DNA from: Agrobacterium larrymoorei
GTDB lineage: Bacteria; Pseudomonadota; Alphaproteobacteria; Rhizobiales; Rhizobiaceae
Direction: 5' to 3'
Length of the DNA stretch: 64,000 bases
Assembly: GCF_013322225.1 (NCBI RefSeq)
Contig: NZ_JAAMFB010000026.1
Location: 43,145-107,144, forward strand
Shown here: positions 8,500 through 16,633 of the stretch, piece by piece
How the letters are laid out: each line of letters starts with the position of its first letter
Position numbering within the stretch: the stretch's first letter is position 1
Notes under the pieces: generated by a model
Database searches by the model: none
Told to the model about the DNA's origin: nothing
What the model saw: the letters and a program-made list of their open reading frames with translations, nothing else
Made by a program: the position numbers and the translations under genes

Positions 8500-9120
8500 T
8501 CACGCTGAGCCCGCCACGAGTCTGCGGATCTTCTGCAACCGAACTTCTCGGGGCTCATGCATGTCGAGTGTCCCTTTGAAGCTGCCGTCTGCGTCCATGA
8601 GATAGACGCCCGCGATATGGTCCATGGTGTAGTTCCCGCCATCGGTCGGCACTTTGCGGGAGTAGGCGGCGAATGCCTTCACTGCGGTGGCCGTCTGTTC
8701 GGGGGTACCCCTGAGCGCCATGATCCGCGGATCGAAGGAAGTCATGTAGCCATTCAGCATCGTCTCGGTGTCACGCTCTGGATCCACGCTGATGAAGATG
8801 ACATTGAACTTGTCCGCAGTAGAGCCGAGCTCTGCCATGAGGTCGGTCAGCTCGAAGAGCGTCGTGGGGCAGATGTCCGGGCAGTGCGTGAAACCGAAGA
8901 ATGCCAGATACGGTTTGCCATCCAGAACACCGTTATCGACTGTCTGGCCCTTGTGCGAAACGAGGCGAAATGGCTTGCCGATGGCAGGGGAAGATGAGTT
9001 CGACGCATCCGCCACATTACTCGGACGCACATTCAGATCAGGGCCTAGGATCAACAGCCCTGTTGCGACCACCGCGACTAGGCACCAGATCGCGATCCGG
9101 AAAATCCTCACACCTTTCAT
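8500..9120 (-). CDS. SCO1/SenC family copper chaperone
   Basis: A thioredoxin-fold protein anchored by one N-terminal helix, with the metal-binding CPDIC motif (Cys80 and Cys84) in FFGFTHCPDICPTTLF and the conserved distal His in DHIAGVYLMD. SCO proteins deliver copper to cytochrome oxidase or act as periplasmic thiol reductases. The start at 9120 has GGGAGG five bases upstream; an ATG at 9135 is less likely. It is the first gene after a MerR-type promoter (9169-9199) and is followed by the L,D-transpeptidase gene. It may maintain envelope thiols in concert with the DsbA/DsbB pair transcribed divergently. Confidence 0.9.
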   Translation of the reverse strand: MKGVRIFRIAIWCLVAVVATGLLILGPDLNVRPSNVADASNSSSPAIGKPFRLVSHKGQTVDNGVLDGKPYLAFFGFTHCPDICPTTLFELTDLMAELGSTADKFNVIFISVDPERDTETMLNGYMTSFDPRIMALRGTPEQTATAVKAFAAYSRKVPTDGGNYTMDHIAGVYLMDADGSFKGTLDMHEPREVRLQKIRRLVAGSA

Positions 9121-9168
9121 CAAACCTCCCACCACTGTCCCATGTCATCGGGAATCATTCGTCGGAAA

Positions 9169-9199
9169 GCCGTAATCCCTCTAGTAGCCTGAGGTTCAA
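9169..9199 (-). promoter_or_regulatory. MerR-type operator/promoter for the SCO operon
   Basis: Read leftward: -35 TTGAAC, a 19-base spacer containing the dyad CTCAGGCTACTAGAG, then a weak -10 TACGGC. A 19-bp spacer with a central dyad is the hallmark of MerR-activated promoters. The SCO start lies about 50 bases downstream. Confidence 0.7.
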
Positions 9200-9295
9200 T
9201 AGCATTCTGACACCCTTTGTCGGTTCTGCGCTGAAGTGACGCACCAAGCCAGGTTTCGATTTTTGCCGGGACACCTATTTCTTCCGCAACTGGTC

Positions 9296-9325
9296 TTGAC
9301 CCTCAAGCTACTAGAGGTCTCACAA
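9296..9325 (+). promoter_or_regulatory. MerR-type operator/promoter for dsbB-dsbA-CDF
   Basis: -35 TTGACC (9296-9301), a 19-base spacer with dyad CTCAAGCTACTAGAG, and -10 CACAAT (9321-9326, approximate). It is arranged back to back with the leftward promoter at 9169-9199. The DsbB start is at 9353. Confidence 0.75.
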
Positions 9326-9352
9326 TGGGAGCGAATCCAGTGAGGGCAGCAA

Positions 9353-9793
9353 ATGCGTCAGGCGACAGTGCAATCGGAAGACAGGGCGTGGCTACCGACC
9401 TTCGGGGCATGGATGGTCGCTCTGACTTCGACTTTGGGCGCGCTGTTCATTGGGGAAGTCATGGGGCAGGCTCCTTGCGACCTCTGCTGGCACCAGCGTG
9501 CCTTCATGTTCCCATTGGCTGTCCTGCTGGCTGTGGCCGCGTTCCGGTCGGATGGCCGGGCGTGGTTCTATGCAGCACCGCTGGCCGCCATCGGATGGCT
9601 CATCGCTGCGTTCCACAATCTCCTCTATTTCAAGGTCATCCCCACGGCCATCAAGCCATGTGGTCAAGGACCCTCCTGCTCGGGCGACGGGATGATCCTG
9701 TTTGGGGCGCTTCCTATACCTCTTCTCTCGCTTGCAGCATTCACCGCAATCATCATCCTACTTCTTATCGTGCGCCGGAGAATATCAGCATGA
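9353..9793 (+). CDS. dsbB: DsbB-type disulfide bond oxidoreductase
   Basis: A 146-residue inner-membrane protein with four hydrophobic helices, the first redox pair CDLC (Cys42, Cys45) after helix 1 and a second pair Cys103/Cys109 (CGQGPSC) in the second periplasmic loop. The WHQRAF following CDLC is characteristic. DsbB passes electrons from DsbA to quinone. The gene follows a MerR-type promoter and its stop overlaps the DsbA-like start (ATGA), so the pair is translationally coupled. Induction of a disulfide-forming pair by metal stress would help replace thiols blocked by soft metals; that role is inferred. Confidence 0.9.
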   Translation: MRQATVQSEDRAWLPTFGAWMVALTSTLGALFIGEVMGQAPCDLCWHQRAFMFPLAVLLAVAAFRSDGRAWFYAAPLAAIGWLIAAFHNLLYFKVIPTAIKPCGQGPSCSGDGMILFGALPIPLLSLAAFTAIIILLLIVRRRISA

Positions 9794-10458
9794 ACAGACG
9801 CACCCTCGTCCTCGCATCGGCATCGGCCGCTATCGTCGTATTCGCCGGAGGCGCTGCTCTTTATAGCAGCAACACCACCGAGCCGACACCTGCACCTGCA
9901 CCAGTCCCCGTGTCGGGGAACGACACCCTGGTCAGAATGCACTCGCCTGTCGTGGGGCCGGTGTCCGCTCCCGTGACCATCGTCGAGTTCTTCGATCCGT
10001 CCTGCGAGGCCTGCCGGGCCTTCTATCCGATCGTCAAGCAGATGATGGCGCAGACTGGATCCGATGTCCGCCTCGTCCTACGCTACACCGCGTTCCATCA
10101 GGGATCCGACGACGCCGTGCGGATACTCGAAGCCGCCCGCAAGCAGAACCGCTTCCAGCCTGTTCTCGAGGCCATACTGGAGCAGCAGCCTATCTGGGCT
10201 GATCACGGAAAGCCGGATCTGGCGAAGGCGTGGCAGATCGCTGCATCGGCGGGGCTGGATATCGAACAGGGACGCAAGGATGCGGCATCGCCGTCGGTCG
10301 ATAAAGTTCTCGCCCAGGACATGGCCGATGTTAAAGCCAACAACGTCAAGCAGACACCGACATTCTTCGTCAACGGGAAGCCTCTCACAGAATTCAGCCC
10401 CCAGGGTCTCCTGACTCTCGTCAAGGCCGAAATCGAAGCGAGTAAGACCGGGTCCTAA
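9790..10458 (+). CDS. DsbA-family thiol oxidoreductase
   Basis: A signal or anchor segment (SASAAIVVFAGGAAL) and a Pro-rich linker precede a thioredoxin-fold domain with active site CEAC (Cys72, Cys75) in EFFDPSCEACRAFYP and a cis-Pro loop QTPTFFVNG. It resembles the DsbA/BdbD/ScsC group partnered with BdbC-like DsbB proteins. The start at 9790 overlaps the DsbB stop; earlier in-frame starts would lie inside dsbB. The CDF transporter follows after 38 bases in the same operon. Confidence 0.88.
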   Translation: MNRRTLVLASASAAIVVFAGGAALYSSNTTEPTPAPAPVPVSGNDTLVRMHSPVVGPVSAPVTIVEFFDPSCEACRAFYPIVKQMMAQTGSDVRLVLRYTAFHQGSDDAVRILEAARKQNRFQPVLEAILEQQPIWADHGKPDLAKAWQIAASAGLDIEQGRKDAASPSVDKVLAQDMADVKANNVKQTPTFFVNGKPLTEFSPQGLLTLVKAEIEASKTGS

Positions 10459-10496
10459 CACCCGTATTCCAACCCGTCAGACAGGATCCTGATCGC

Positions 10497-11420
10497 ATGA
10501 GCGGACACAACCACCATCACGGAGCGGACGCGTCCGACAAGCGCATCTGGTGGGCGATCCTGGTCAACGTGCTTCTCACGTTTGCGCAGATCGCCGGAGG
10601 CATCGTCTCCGGCAGTCTGTCTTTGATAGCCGATGCCATCCACAATTTCAGCGACGCCGCTTCCCTCGTGATTGCCTACGGCGCGCGAAGGATTGCACGC
10701 CGTCCTTCCGACGATACGATGACATTCGGCTACGTCCGGGCAGAGATCGTCGCAGCGCTGATCAACTACACGACGCTGATCGTCATCGGCATCTACCTCG
10801 TCTACGAGGCGGTGATGCGGTTCATTACACCGGAACCGATCGAGGGATGGACTGTCGTCATCATCGCAAGCATCGCACTCGTGATTGACGTCGTCACGGC
10901 CATGCTTACCTACGCCCTTTCGAAGACCAGCATGAACATCCGCGCAGCGTTCCTGCACAATGTCTCGGACGCGCTCGGATCGGTGGGTGTCATCATCGCT
11001 GGCACGCTTGTTCTCATCTATGGGTGGACATGGATCGACCCTGCAATCACCCTCATGATCGCAGGCTACATTCTATGGCAGGCCTTCACCGAAATCGGCA
11101 CATCGATACGCGTCCTGATGTTGGCCACACCGGAGGGGGTCGATGTGAAGAAGGTCGTCGCGGACATGCGCTCCGTCGACGGGGTGAAGGACGTGCACCA
11201 CGTCCACATCTGGCCTGTCGACGAAGGACACAACTCTCTCGAAGCCCATCTCGTAATCAACGATCTGTCTCTCGCAGAAATCGGCGGGGTCAAGCGCGCC
11301 GTGCGCAAGATGCTGTTGGACAAGCACGGGATCGGTCACTGCACCCTGGAGATAGAGACCGTCGAGGATCATCGTGAAGCGGCGGTGACTGTCATCGGAC
11401 ACGTGGTCGACGAAACCTAG
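10497..11420 (+). CDS. Cation diffusion facilitator (DmeF/CzcD-like) metal exporter
   Basis: The 307-residue protein has a short His-rich N-terminus (GHNHHHG), six hydrophobic helices, and the two metal-site elements of CDF proteins: DAIHNFSDAASL in helix 2 and HNVSDALGS in helix 5. A cytoplasmic C-terminal domain contains VHHVHIWPVDEGH. CDF proteins exchange protons for Zn, Cd, Co, Ni or Fe. It is third in the MerR-promoter operon after dsbB and dsbA. The H-x3-D pair in helix 2 fits the Zn/Cd or Co/Ni groups; the exact ion cannot be read from sequence. Confidence 0.9.
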   Translation: MSGHNHHHGADASDKRIWWAILVNVLLTFAQIAGGIVSGSLSLIADAIHNFSDAASLVIAYGARRIARRPSDDTMTFGYVRAEIVAALINYTTLIVIGIYLVYEAVMRFITPEPIEGWTVVIIASIALVIDVVTAMLTYALSKTSMNIRAAFLHNVSDALGSVGVIIAGTLVLIYGWTWIDPAITLMIAGYILWQAFTEIGTSIRVLMLATPEGVDVKKVVADMRSVDGVKDVHHVHIWPVDEGHNSLEAHLVINDLSLAEIGGVKRAVRKMLLDKHGIGHCTLEIETVEDHREAAVTVIGHVVDET

Positions 11421-11425
11421 CCCTT

Positions 11426-12508
11426 TTACGTCCTGCCAGCACGCAATCGGCAAAGATGATCGACGACGAATGCTGCATCGTCTGCAACGCCAGCGATAAG
11501 GCCGGACGCACGGTTTCGCTGCCACGGTCGTCCGACGTAGTAGAGGCCTGCGACGGGGGAAATACCTTCGCGATGAATCGCTTCATGTCGGCTACCGACC
11601 GCCCCTTCGATATCGATCCAACGAAAATCCTCGTCGTATCCTGTCGCCCATATGATCGAACCGATGTACTCGCTCGTCCCGTCTTCGAATCTAGCCCGCC
11701 TACCTTCGAGTGCGACCAACCTGGACTTGAGGCTAACGCCGCTCCGGACGAGAGAAGCATCATCGTTGCTGCGCGTGGGAAATGGATCTGCCTTTCGCAT
11801 GCGTCTTCCGATCAGCCCGTGCGCGGATGCCCGCAGAAGACCGAGCCGCTCAAACCACCACCATATACTGCGTCCGAGAATATTCTCTGGTAGCAGCTTG
11901 CGCTTTCTTCCGCGTGCCAACAGTGCCCGATGCGAAGCCGCCAGTCCGATCGCCGCATCCCTCCCGCTTGCGCCGTCTCCAACGACCAGAACAGGCCCAT
12001 TCGTGATCGAGCCCGCATTTCGAAAATTCGCGACGTGCATCTGTTGAATGTCGGATGGCATCGAATAGGATATTTCGGGTGTTCGGGGCGTGGAAAACGC
12101 ACCTGTGGCGACGATCACCGCCTGACTGATCAAGCGGCCGCCGCCTTCCAGATGAGCGAGGAATAACCCGTCCACCTTTTCGAGCCTGACGACCTTCGTC
12201 GACCTGATAATCGGGTAGCTGTTGCTCGCGGCATACCGCTCAAGATAATCCGAAAATTCATCCTTGGTGGCGTAGCCGTCGGGATCACCGATCAGCGGGA
12301 TACCAGGGAGACTGCTGATGCGTCGCGGCGTAAAAAGCGTGAGGGTGTCGTATCGGTTCCTCCAGCTATCGCCGATCACTTGTCCAGCATCGACCATCAG
12401 GAAGCTCAGCCCTGCCATCCTCAGAGCATTGGCGGCGGCAAGCCCGGCTTGCCCCGCGCCGATGATCAAAATATCGGCTCGCAGCCCCTTGCTGCTATCC
12501 ATGGACAT
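11426..12508 (-). CDS. FAD/NAD(P)-dependent flavoprotein, CzcO-like monooxygenase
   Basis: An N-terminal FAD-binding GAGQAGLAAANAL motif, a DSWRNRYDTLTLFTP segment typical of flavin-containing monooxygenase relatives, a second dinucleotide site (VVGDGASGRDAAIGLA), and the terminal WATGYDEDF motif support this call. CzcO-type proteins are associated with cobalt-zinc-cadmium resistance clusters, but their reaction is not established. It converges tail to tail with the CDF gene and is the last gene of the operon that starts with the YafK-like transpeptidase. The first two codons offer alternative starts at 12508 and 12502. Confidence 0.8.
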   Translation of the reverse strand: MSMDSSKGLRADILIIGAGQAGLAAANALRMAGLSFLMVDAGQVIGDSWRNRYDTLTLFTPRRISSLPGIPLIGDPDGYATKDEFSDYLERYAASNSYPIIRSTKVVRLEKVDGLFLAHLEGGGRLISQAVIVATGAFSTPRTPEISYSMPSDIQQMHVANFRNAGSITNGPVLVVGDGASGRDAAIGLAASHRALLARGRKRKLLPENILGRSIWWWFERLGLLRASAHGLIGRRMRKADPFPTRSNDDASLVRSGVSLKSRLVALEGRRARFEDGTSEYIGSIIWATGYDEDFRWIDIEGAVGSRHEAIHREGISPVAGLYYVGRPWQRNRASGLIAGVADDAAFVVDHLCRLRAGRT

Positions 12509-12520
12509 CGCAACGCCCGG

Positions 12521-12685
12521 TCATGGTCGGGCGGAGGTTGCGGTGCCTGCGCCCTCCGGCCTCGCCTCCCGACCTATGTGGAGGAAGCTGTAGGAGAAAA
12601 CCGCAACGACGAACGTCGCCAGGATCGCAAGCATGATCCAGTTGTTGCGTTTCACCCTGAGCGTCCGATCATCGGGCTTGGCCAT
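12521..12685 (-). CDS. 54-residue single-helix membrane protein
   Basis: The frame encodes MAKPDDRTLRVKRNN, then a hydrophobic helix (WIMLAILATFVVAVFSYSF) and a short polar tail ending TSARP. It fits exactly between the YafK-like gene (stop 12688) and the flavoprotein start (12508), with two bases before it and 12 after it, so it is very likely translated as part of the operon. The N-terminus is basic, suggesting N-in topology. Function unknown. Confidence 0.7.
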   Translation of the reverse strand: MAKPDDRTLRVKRNNWIMLAILATFVVAVFSYSFLHIGREARPEGAGTATSARP

Positions 12686-12687
12686 GT

Positions 12688-13779
12688 TCAATCTCCACCC
12701 TTCTCCACCACGGCCTCGGAGCGCTTCCGCATTTCCTTGAAGGGATCGGCAAGCGCTGCGTCTGGCCTGCTGACCGGGTACTTTATCGCCGAGATACGGG
12801 CCGCAAGCTTTTCAGCACCGTCCTTCTTGAGAAGCGCGCGGAAGCTTGGATGCATGCCGCCGTCGACATACGCGGATACCGCGGATCCTCGCTCCGCCAT
12901 TGCGGCATCAACCTTCCTCTTCTCAGCAGCCATTTGCGCTACGAGCTGAGGGTCCAGCGGACTCGAGACAGCGGGGCATGCGGCCAGAGGGTCACGAGGC
13001 TCTCCCTCGGCGAACTCGGTGTTGAACATGTAGCGGCGGCCGCACACGGAAACCTTGGGCTGCTGCTTCGTCAGCTCGAAGGCATCATAGCCCTCCTTGA
13101 GCGTCCGCCAGAACGGCAGGTTCTCGTCGTCCCTGTGCAGCGCCATGTTTTCAGCAGTCATGCGATACGGATAGGCCTGGACCTGGAAGCGATCCTGTCC
13201 GGACGAGAGGGCCTTGGAGACGACTGCGTAGATTTCGCCGACGCCCTGATCGGTCAAGGCGTAGCAACCGGACGAAGAGCATGCTCCATGGACCATGAGT
13301 GCCTCCCCGGTATAGCCGAGTGCGGACTCGAGCCGATTAGGATAGCCGAGATTGAAGGACACATAGTACTGTGACTTGGGGTTCAGCATACCTCTGGACA
13401 CGTGGTAGAAGCCTTCCGGTGCCTGACGGTCGCCGTTGGCCGTCTTAGGCCCCAGCTTTCCAGACCATCTGCACATGGGATAGGTCTTGAGCAGAGCATA
13501 GCGACCGGTCCCGTTGATCTTCCAGACCTCGAGTTCGCTTTCTTGCTTGAATATCCTGACGAGCACGGGGCTTTCGGGCTTCATACCCTTCTTCGACATC
13601 TCCGTCAGGAGCTTCCCGGAAATCTGAGGCGCCGCCTGAGAGAGGTCGTCGAGAGCCATGTCGGAGACGACGCAACCCGACAGGGCCGCGCCGACAACGG
13701 CTATCACAGCCACTCGGCGGAGAACGGAACGGATGAGACATGTTCCAGGTGCCCGGATCGTCTTGGATATCGAAGTCAT
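12688..13779 (-). CDS. YafK-type L,D-transpeptidase/amidase lipoprotein
   Basis: A signal segment with a lipobox (GAALSGCV) is followed by a YkuD-type domain of the YafK branch: FKQESELEVW, PMCRWSGKLG, a conserved GYPN, and the catalytic VHGACSSSGCYALTD. YafK-branch enzymes act on peptidoglycan; E. coli DpaA removes Braun lipoprotein. The C-terminal 100 residues are helical and basic. A strong MerR-type promoter lies about 130 bases upstream, and a small membrane protein and a flavoprotein follow. This is one of three YkuD-fold enzymes in the island. Confidence 0.85.
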   Translation of the reverse strand: MTSISKTIRAPGTCLIRSVLRRVAVIAVVGAALSGCVVSDMALDDLSQAAPQISGKLLTEMSKKGMKPESPVLVRIFKQESELEVWKINGTGRYALLKTYPMCRWSGKLGPKTANGDRQAPEGFYHVSRGMLNPKSQYYVSFNLGYPNRLESALGYTGEALMVHGACSSSGCYALTDQGVGEIYAVVSKALSSGQDRFQVQAYPYRMTAENMALHRDDENLPFWRTLKEGYDAFELTKQQPKVSVCGRRYMFNTEFAEGEPRDPLAACPAVSSPLDPQLVAQMAAEKRKVDAAMAERGSAVSAYVDGGMHPSFRALLKKDGAEKLAARISAIKYPVSRPDAALADPFKEMRKRSEAVVEKGGD

Positions 13780-13909
13780 GCGGCGTTTCTAATGCTCTGG
13801 CTCATGGGACTGCGTCCGACAGATCTGTAAAGAACGACATCTACGTGAAATCTGCCCAGATGATCGAGTGAAAATTCTCGATCACCATCCATCTTGACGA
13901 TTCGGCGTG

Positions 13910-13940
13910 ATTATAGGACCTCTAGCTGCTTGAGGTTCAA
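13910..13940 (-). promoter_or_regulatory. MerR-type operator/promoter for the YafK-like operon
   Basis: Read leftward: -35 TTGAAC, 19-base spacer with dyad CTCAAGCAGCTAGAG, and consensus -10 TATAAT. This is the best example of the shared architecture in the window, because both boxes are near consensus and the spacing is exactly 19. Confidence 0.8.
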
Positions 13941-14034
13941 TAGGGGTGGCTCTCGAAAATTCATCGTTTTGACGGCCACGACCTGCACGACAACTTGATT
14001 TTCCATCCAGTGCGCCGGGTTCTATTTTTGCCCG

Positions 14035-14334
14035 ATGAGATACCGGATCATGAAATTCGCCAGCGCCGCATCCTGGATTGCGGTCTTCTCGGTGGCAGGC
14101 TACACGGTTGTGAAGCTCACGCTTGCAGTTGTCTGCTGGGTGACGGGCCACGACCTCTTGGAAGCGATCGTTGGTTCGGTCGCGTCGATCGCACTTGGTG
14201 CGGCGATCGGGGTCGAATCGTTCCTCTGGCTGAGAGACTGGCTGCGGGGAAGGTCGGTTCTCAATCGACATCATGATTGTAGCCACCTACCGACGGTAAC
14301 GGTGGACCATGCTGTGCAGGACACGAAGGTCTAA
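14035..14334 (+). CDS. Small membrane protein, unknown
   Basis: This 99-residue product has two hydrophobic segments (ASWIAVFSVAGYTVVKLTLAV and AIVGSVASIALGAAIGVES) separated by a short loop, then a basic and His-containing tail (RHHDCSHLPT). It lies between the YafK operon promoter and the MerR gene. It starts with ATG at 14035, with another ATG at 14050. I do not recognise the family; co-transcription with the MerR regulator 68 bases downstream is possible. Confidence 0.5.
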   Translation: MRYRIMKFASAASWIAVFSVAGYTVVKLTLAVVCWVTGHDLLEAIVGSVASIALGAAIGVESFLWLRDWLRGRSVLNRHHDCSHLPTVTVDHAVQDTKV

Positions 14335-14401
14335 CTTGAATTACCGTGGGGAAACCTCATTTTGCAATATCGCGGCCCTGTTCGTGCCGCACGGAGGATC
14401 G

Positions 14402-14818
14402 ATGCTCACTATTGGAGACCTGTCAAAGACGACTGGTGTAAAAGTGCCAACTATCAGATATTACGAGCAGATGGGGCTTCTGTCCCCGCCGGAGCGCTCG
14501 GAAGGCAATCAACGCCGCTATTCCAGAACCGAGCAGGAACGCCTCTCGTTCATTCGGCACGCGCGCGATCTCGGTCTGACCATAGAAGCGATCCGTGAAC
14601 TGATCGATCTCAGCCAGCATCCGGAGAAACCATGCGAAGAGGCTGACAGGATCGCGGCAAAACAGCTCATCGCCGTCCGACAGAAGATCGAACGGCTGAG
14701 GAAGCTAGAGGCAGAACTCGAGCGAATCTCGACACACTGCCACTCCAACCAGGTGCGCGACTGCTACGTGATCCGGGCGCTGGCCAATCATGACATGTGC
14801 ACCACGGATCACGATTGA
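14402..14818 (+). CDS. MerR-family metal regulator, CadR/PbrR/ZntR-like
   Basis: The N-terminal winged helix (IGDLSKTTGVKVPTIRYYEQ, then LLSPPERSEGNQRRYS) and long dimerisation helix are clear. Cys78 aligns with the position that is Cys in divalent-metal sensors (ZntR, CadR, PbrR) and Ser in the Cu(I) sensor CueR; Cys113 and Cys121 form the metal-loop pair, and Cys133 is extra. This favours Cd, Pb or Zn over copper. The start at 14402 has GGAGG six bases upstream. It is the only MerR gene in the window and the likely activator of the six 19-bp-spacer promoters, whose dyads resemble PbrR/CadR sites more than CueR sites. Confidence 0.88.
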   Translation: MLTIGDLSKTTGVKVPTIRYYEQMGLLSPPERSEGNQRRYSRTEQERLSFIRHARDLGLTIEAIRELIDLSQHPEKPCEEADRIAAKQLIAVRQKIERLRKLEAELERISTHCHSNQVRDCYVIRALANHDMCTTDHD

Positions 14819-14879
14819 GAACCGTAACGATGATGGATAGGGGCTACTTGCTCACGGTGAGGTCATCGCGCAGCAGCCA

Positions 14880-16205
14880 CTACGCGACGAAGTCGTAGAG
14901 CAGCTTGATGTTCAGCAAGGCGATCGCGACGGCGATAAGCCAGGCGAACGACGAGAGCCAAAGCGGTGCCTTGAGTTCTCCCATCTTGGCGCGATCGGAA
15001 GTGAACATCACAAGCGGAAACACTGCAAAGGAAAGCTGGAGACTGAGAACAACCTGGGTGAGGATCAGTAGCTGTGCGGTACCGCTGTCTCCGAATGCGA
15101 TGGTGACACCCGCGGCGGGAATGATCGCTATTCCCCGTGTGATCAGGCGGCGAAGCCACGGCGCAAGCTGTATCTTGAGGAAACCCTCCATCACGATCTG
15201 GCCAGCGAGGGTGGCGGTCACGGTCGAATTGATGCCGCAGCACAGAAGCGCGATGCCGAACAGCGTCGGCGCGATGGCAAGGCCCAGCAGCGGAGCCAGC
15301 AGATTATGGGCTTCGCCCAGTTCCGCAACGGACGTCTGTCCGGTCTTGTGGAAAGTCGCCGCGGCAAGGATGAGGATGGAGGCGTTGACGAGCAGAGCGA
15401 ACATCAATGCGACGGTGGAGTCGATCGTCGCGAATTTCAGAGCTTCGCGCTTCTCGGGCAGCGTGTGGCCGTAGTTGCGGGTCTGCACGATCCCGGAATG
15501 GAGATAGAGGTTGTGCGGCATGACCGTCGCGCCGAGGATGCCAAGCGCAAGATAAAGCATGTCGGGGTTGGTGACGATCTCGGTGGTGGGCGCAAAGCCG
15601 AGAATGACCTGGCCCCAGTCCGGATCGGCAAGCACGATCTGGATCGTGAAGCAGACAGCGATCACGCCGAGCAGCGTTATGACGAGCGCCTCGACCCAAC
15701 GGAAGCCGAGCTTCTGTAGGTACAGGATCAGGAAAACGTCTAGTGCGGTAATGATGACCCCGAGTTCCAGCGGGATGCCGAAGATGAGGTTGAGGCCGAT
15801 CGCGGTGCCGATCACCTCGGCGATGTCTGTCGCGATGATGGCGATCTCGGCCAGCAGCCATAGAACCATGGCCACCGGCTTGGGGAAAGCGTCCCGGCAC
15901 GCCTGCGCCAGATCCCGCCCGGAGGCAATGGCAAGCCGCGCGCAAAGCGACTGCAGAACGATCGCCATGATGTTCGAGACGAGCGCCACAGTGAGCAGCG
16001 CGTATCCGAACCTCGATCCGCCAGCCAGCGAGGTCGCCCAGTTGCCGGGGTCCATGTATCCGACTGCAACAAGATAGCCGGGGCCGAAAAAAGCCATCGC
16101 CCTGCGGAAGGTGCCTGATCCCGCAGCAACTCCGATGGAACGGTGAACGTCAGACAGAGATGCCTCACCCACGGTTCGCCGCCAGCCTTTGATCGGTTTG
16201 TCCAT
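14880..16205 (-). CDS. mntH: NRAMP-family Mn/Fe importer
   Basis: A 441-residue protein with about eleven hydrophobic helices, the helix 1 metal motif DPGN (in [11 protein letters not shown]) and the helix 6 motif MPHN (in [13 protein letters not shown]). These are the diagnostic NRAMP metal-site residues; members import Mn(II) and sometimes Fe(II) or Cd(II) with protons. The upstream region has a Mur/Fur-like box (16239-16260). Carrying a Mn importer in a metal-resistance island may let the cell replace Mn displaced by toxic divalent ions; this is inference. Confidence 0.92.
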   Translation of the reverse strand: MDKPIKGWRRTVGEASLSDVHRSIGVAAGSGTFRRAMAFFGPGYLVAVGYMDPGNWATSLAGGSRFGYALLTVALVSNIMAIVLQSLCARLAIASGRDLAQACRDAFPKPVAMVLWLLAEIAIIATDIAEVIGTAIGLNLIFGIPLELGVIITALDVFLILYLQKLGFRWVEALVITLLGVIAVCFTIQIVLADPDWGQVILGFAPTTEIVTNPDMLYLALGILGATVMPHNLYLHSGIVQTRNYGHTLPEKREALKFATIDSTVALMFALLVNASILILAAATFHKTGQTSVAELGEAHNLLAPLLGLAIAPTLFGIALLCCGINSTVTATLAGQIVMEGFLKIQLAPWLRRLITRGIAIIPAAGVTIAFGDSGTAQLLILTQVVLSLQLSFAVFPLVMFTSDRAKMGELKAPLWLSSFAWLIAVAIALLNIKLLYDFVA

Positions 16206-16238
16206 AGCCCCGCCTCGCCTTCGTAGCCTTTGCTATAT

Positions 16239-16260
16239 TGCAATTGCAAATCATTCGCAT
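16239..16260 (-). promoter_or_regulatory. Mur/Fur-like operator before mntH
   Basis: TGCAATTGCAAATCATTCGCA closely matches the Mur-responsive (Mn-dependent Fur homologue) sites of alphaproteobacteria, with overlapping TGCAAAT and ATTCGCA half-sites. It lies about 35 bases upstream of the mntH start, where it would block transcription when Mn is sufficient. Confidence 0.7.
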
Positions 16261-16633
16261 TAATCGAAGGCGTTGGCAAGGTGGGATCCTACGGTGCCTT
16301 GAGCCTTTGTATTTTGCTTTAATTCGCCGAAACTGACCCTTTCCCCTAGTCGAAAAGAAGGCCAGGATTTGGGAGTTCCTCAGACAACATATTGTTGCGA
16401 TCATCAGTCTCTCGCGCGTCGCGACAGGCTGCTTATCTACATCCAGGATGAGTGAGGATAACGAAGCGTTAATCAGTCGTATGCAATTTTAAGTGTATAT
16501 TAATGCAAACTTCATTGCGGTTGGTTCGTGACAATTCCTCGGTTGGCTTTGGTCCCGCCAGGTGCAAACGTCACATCGGCTGACGTTCTGGGCTTCTCAC
16601 GGTCAGAAGTGCTTTCGGAGATTACGGTTAGAT

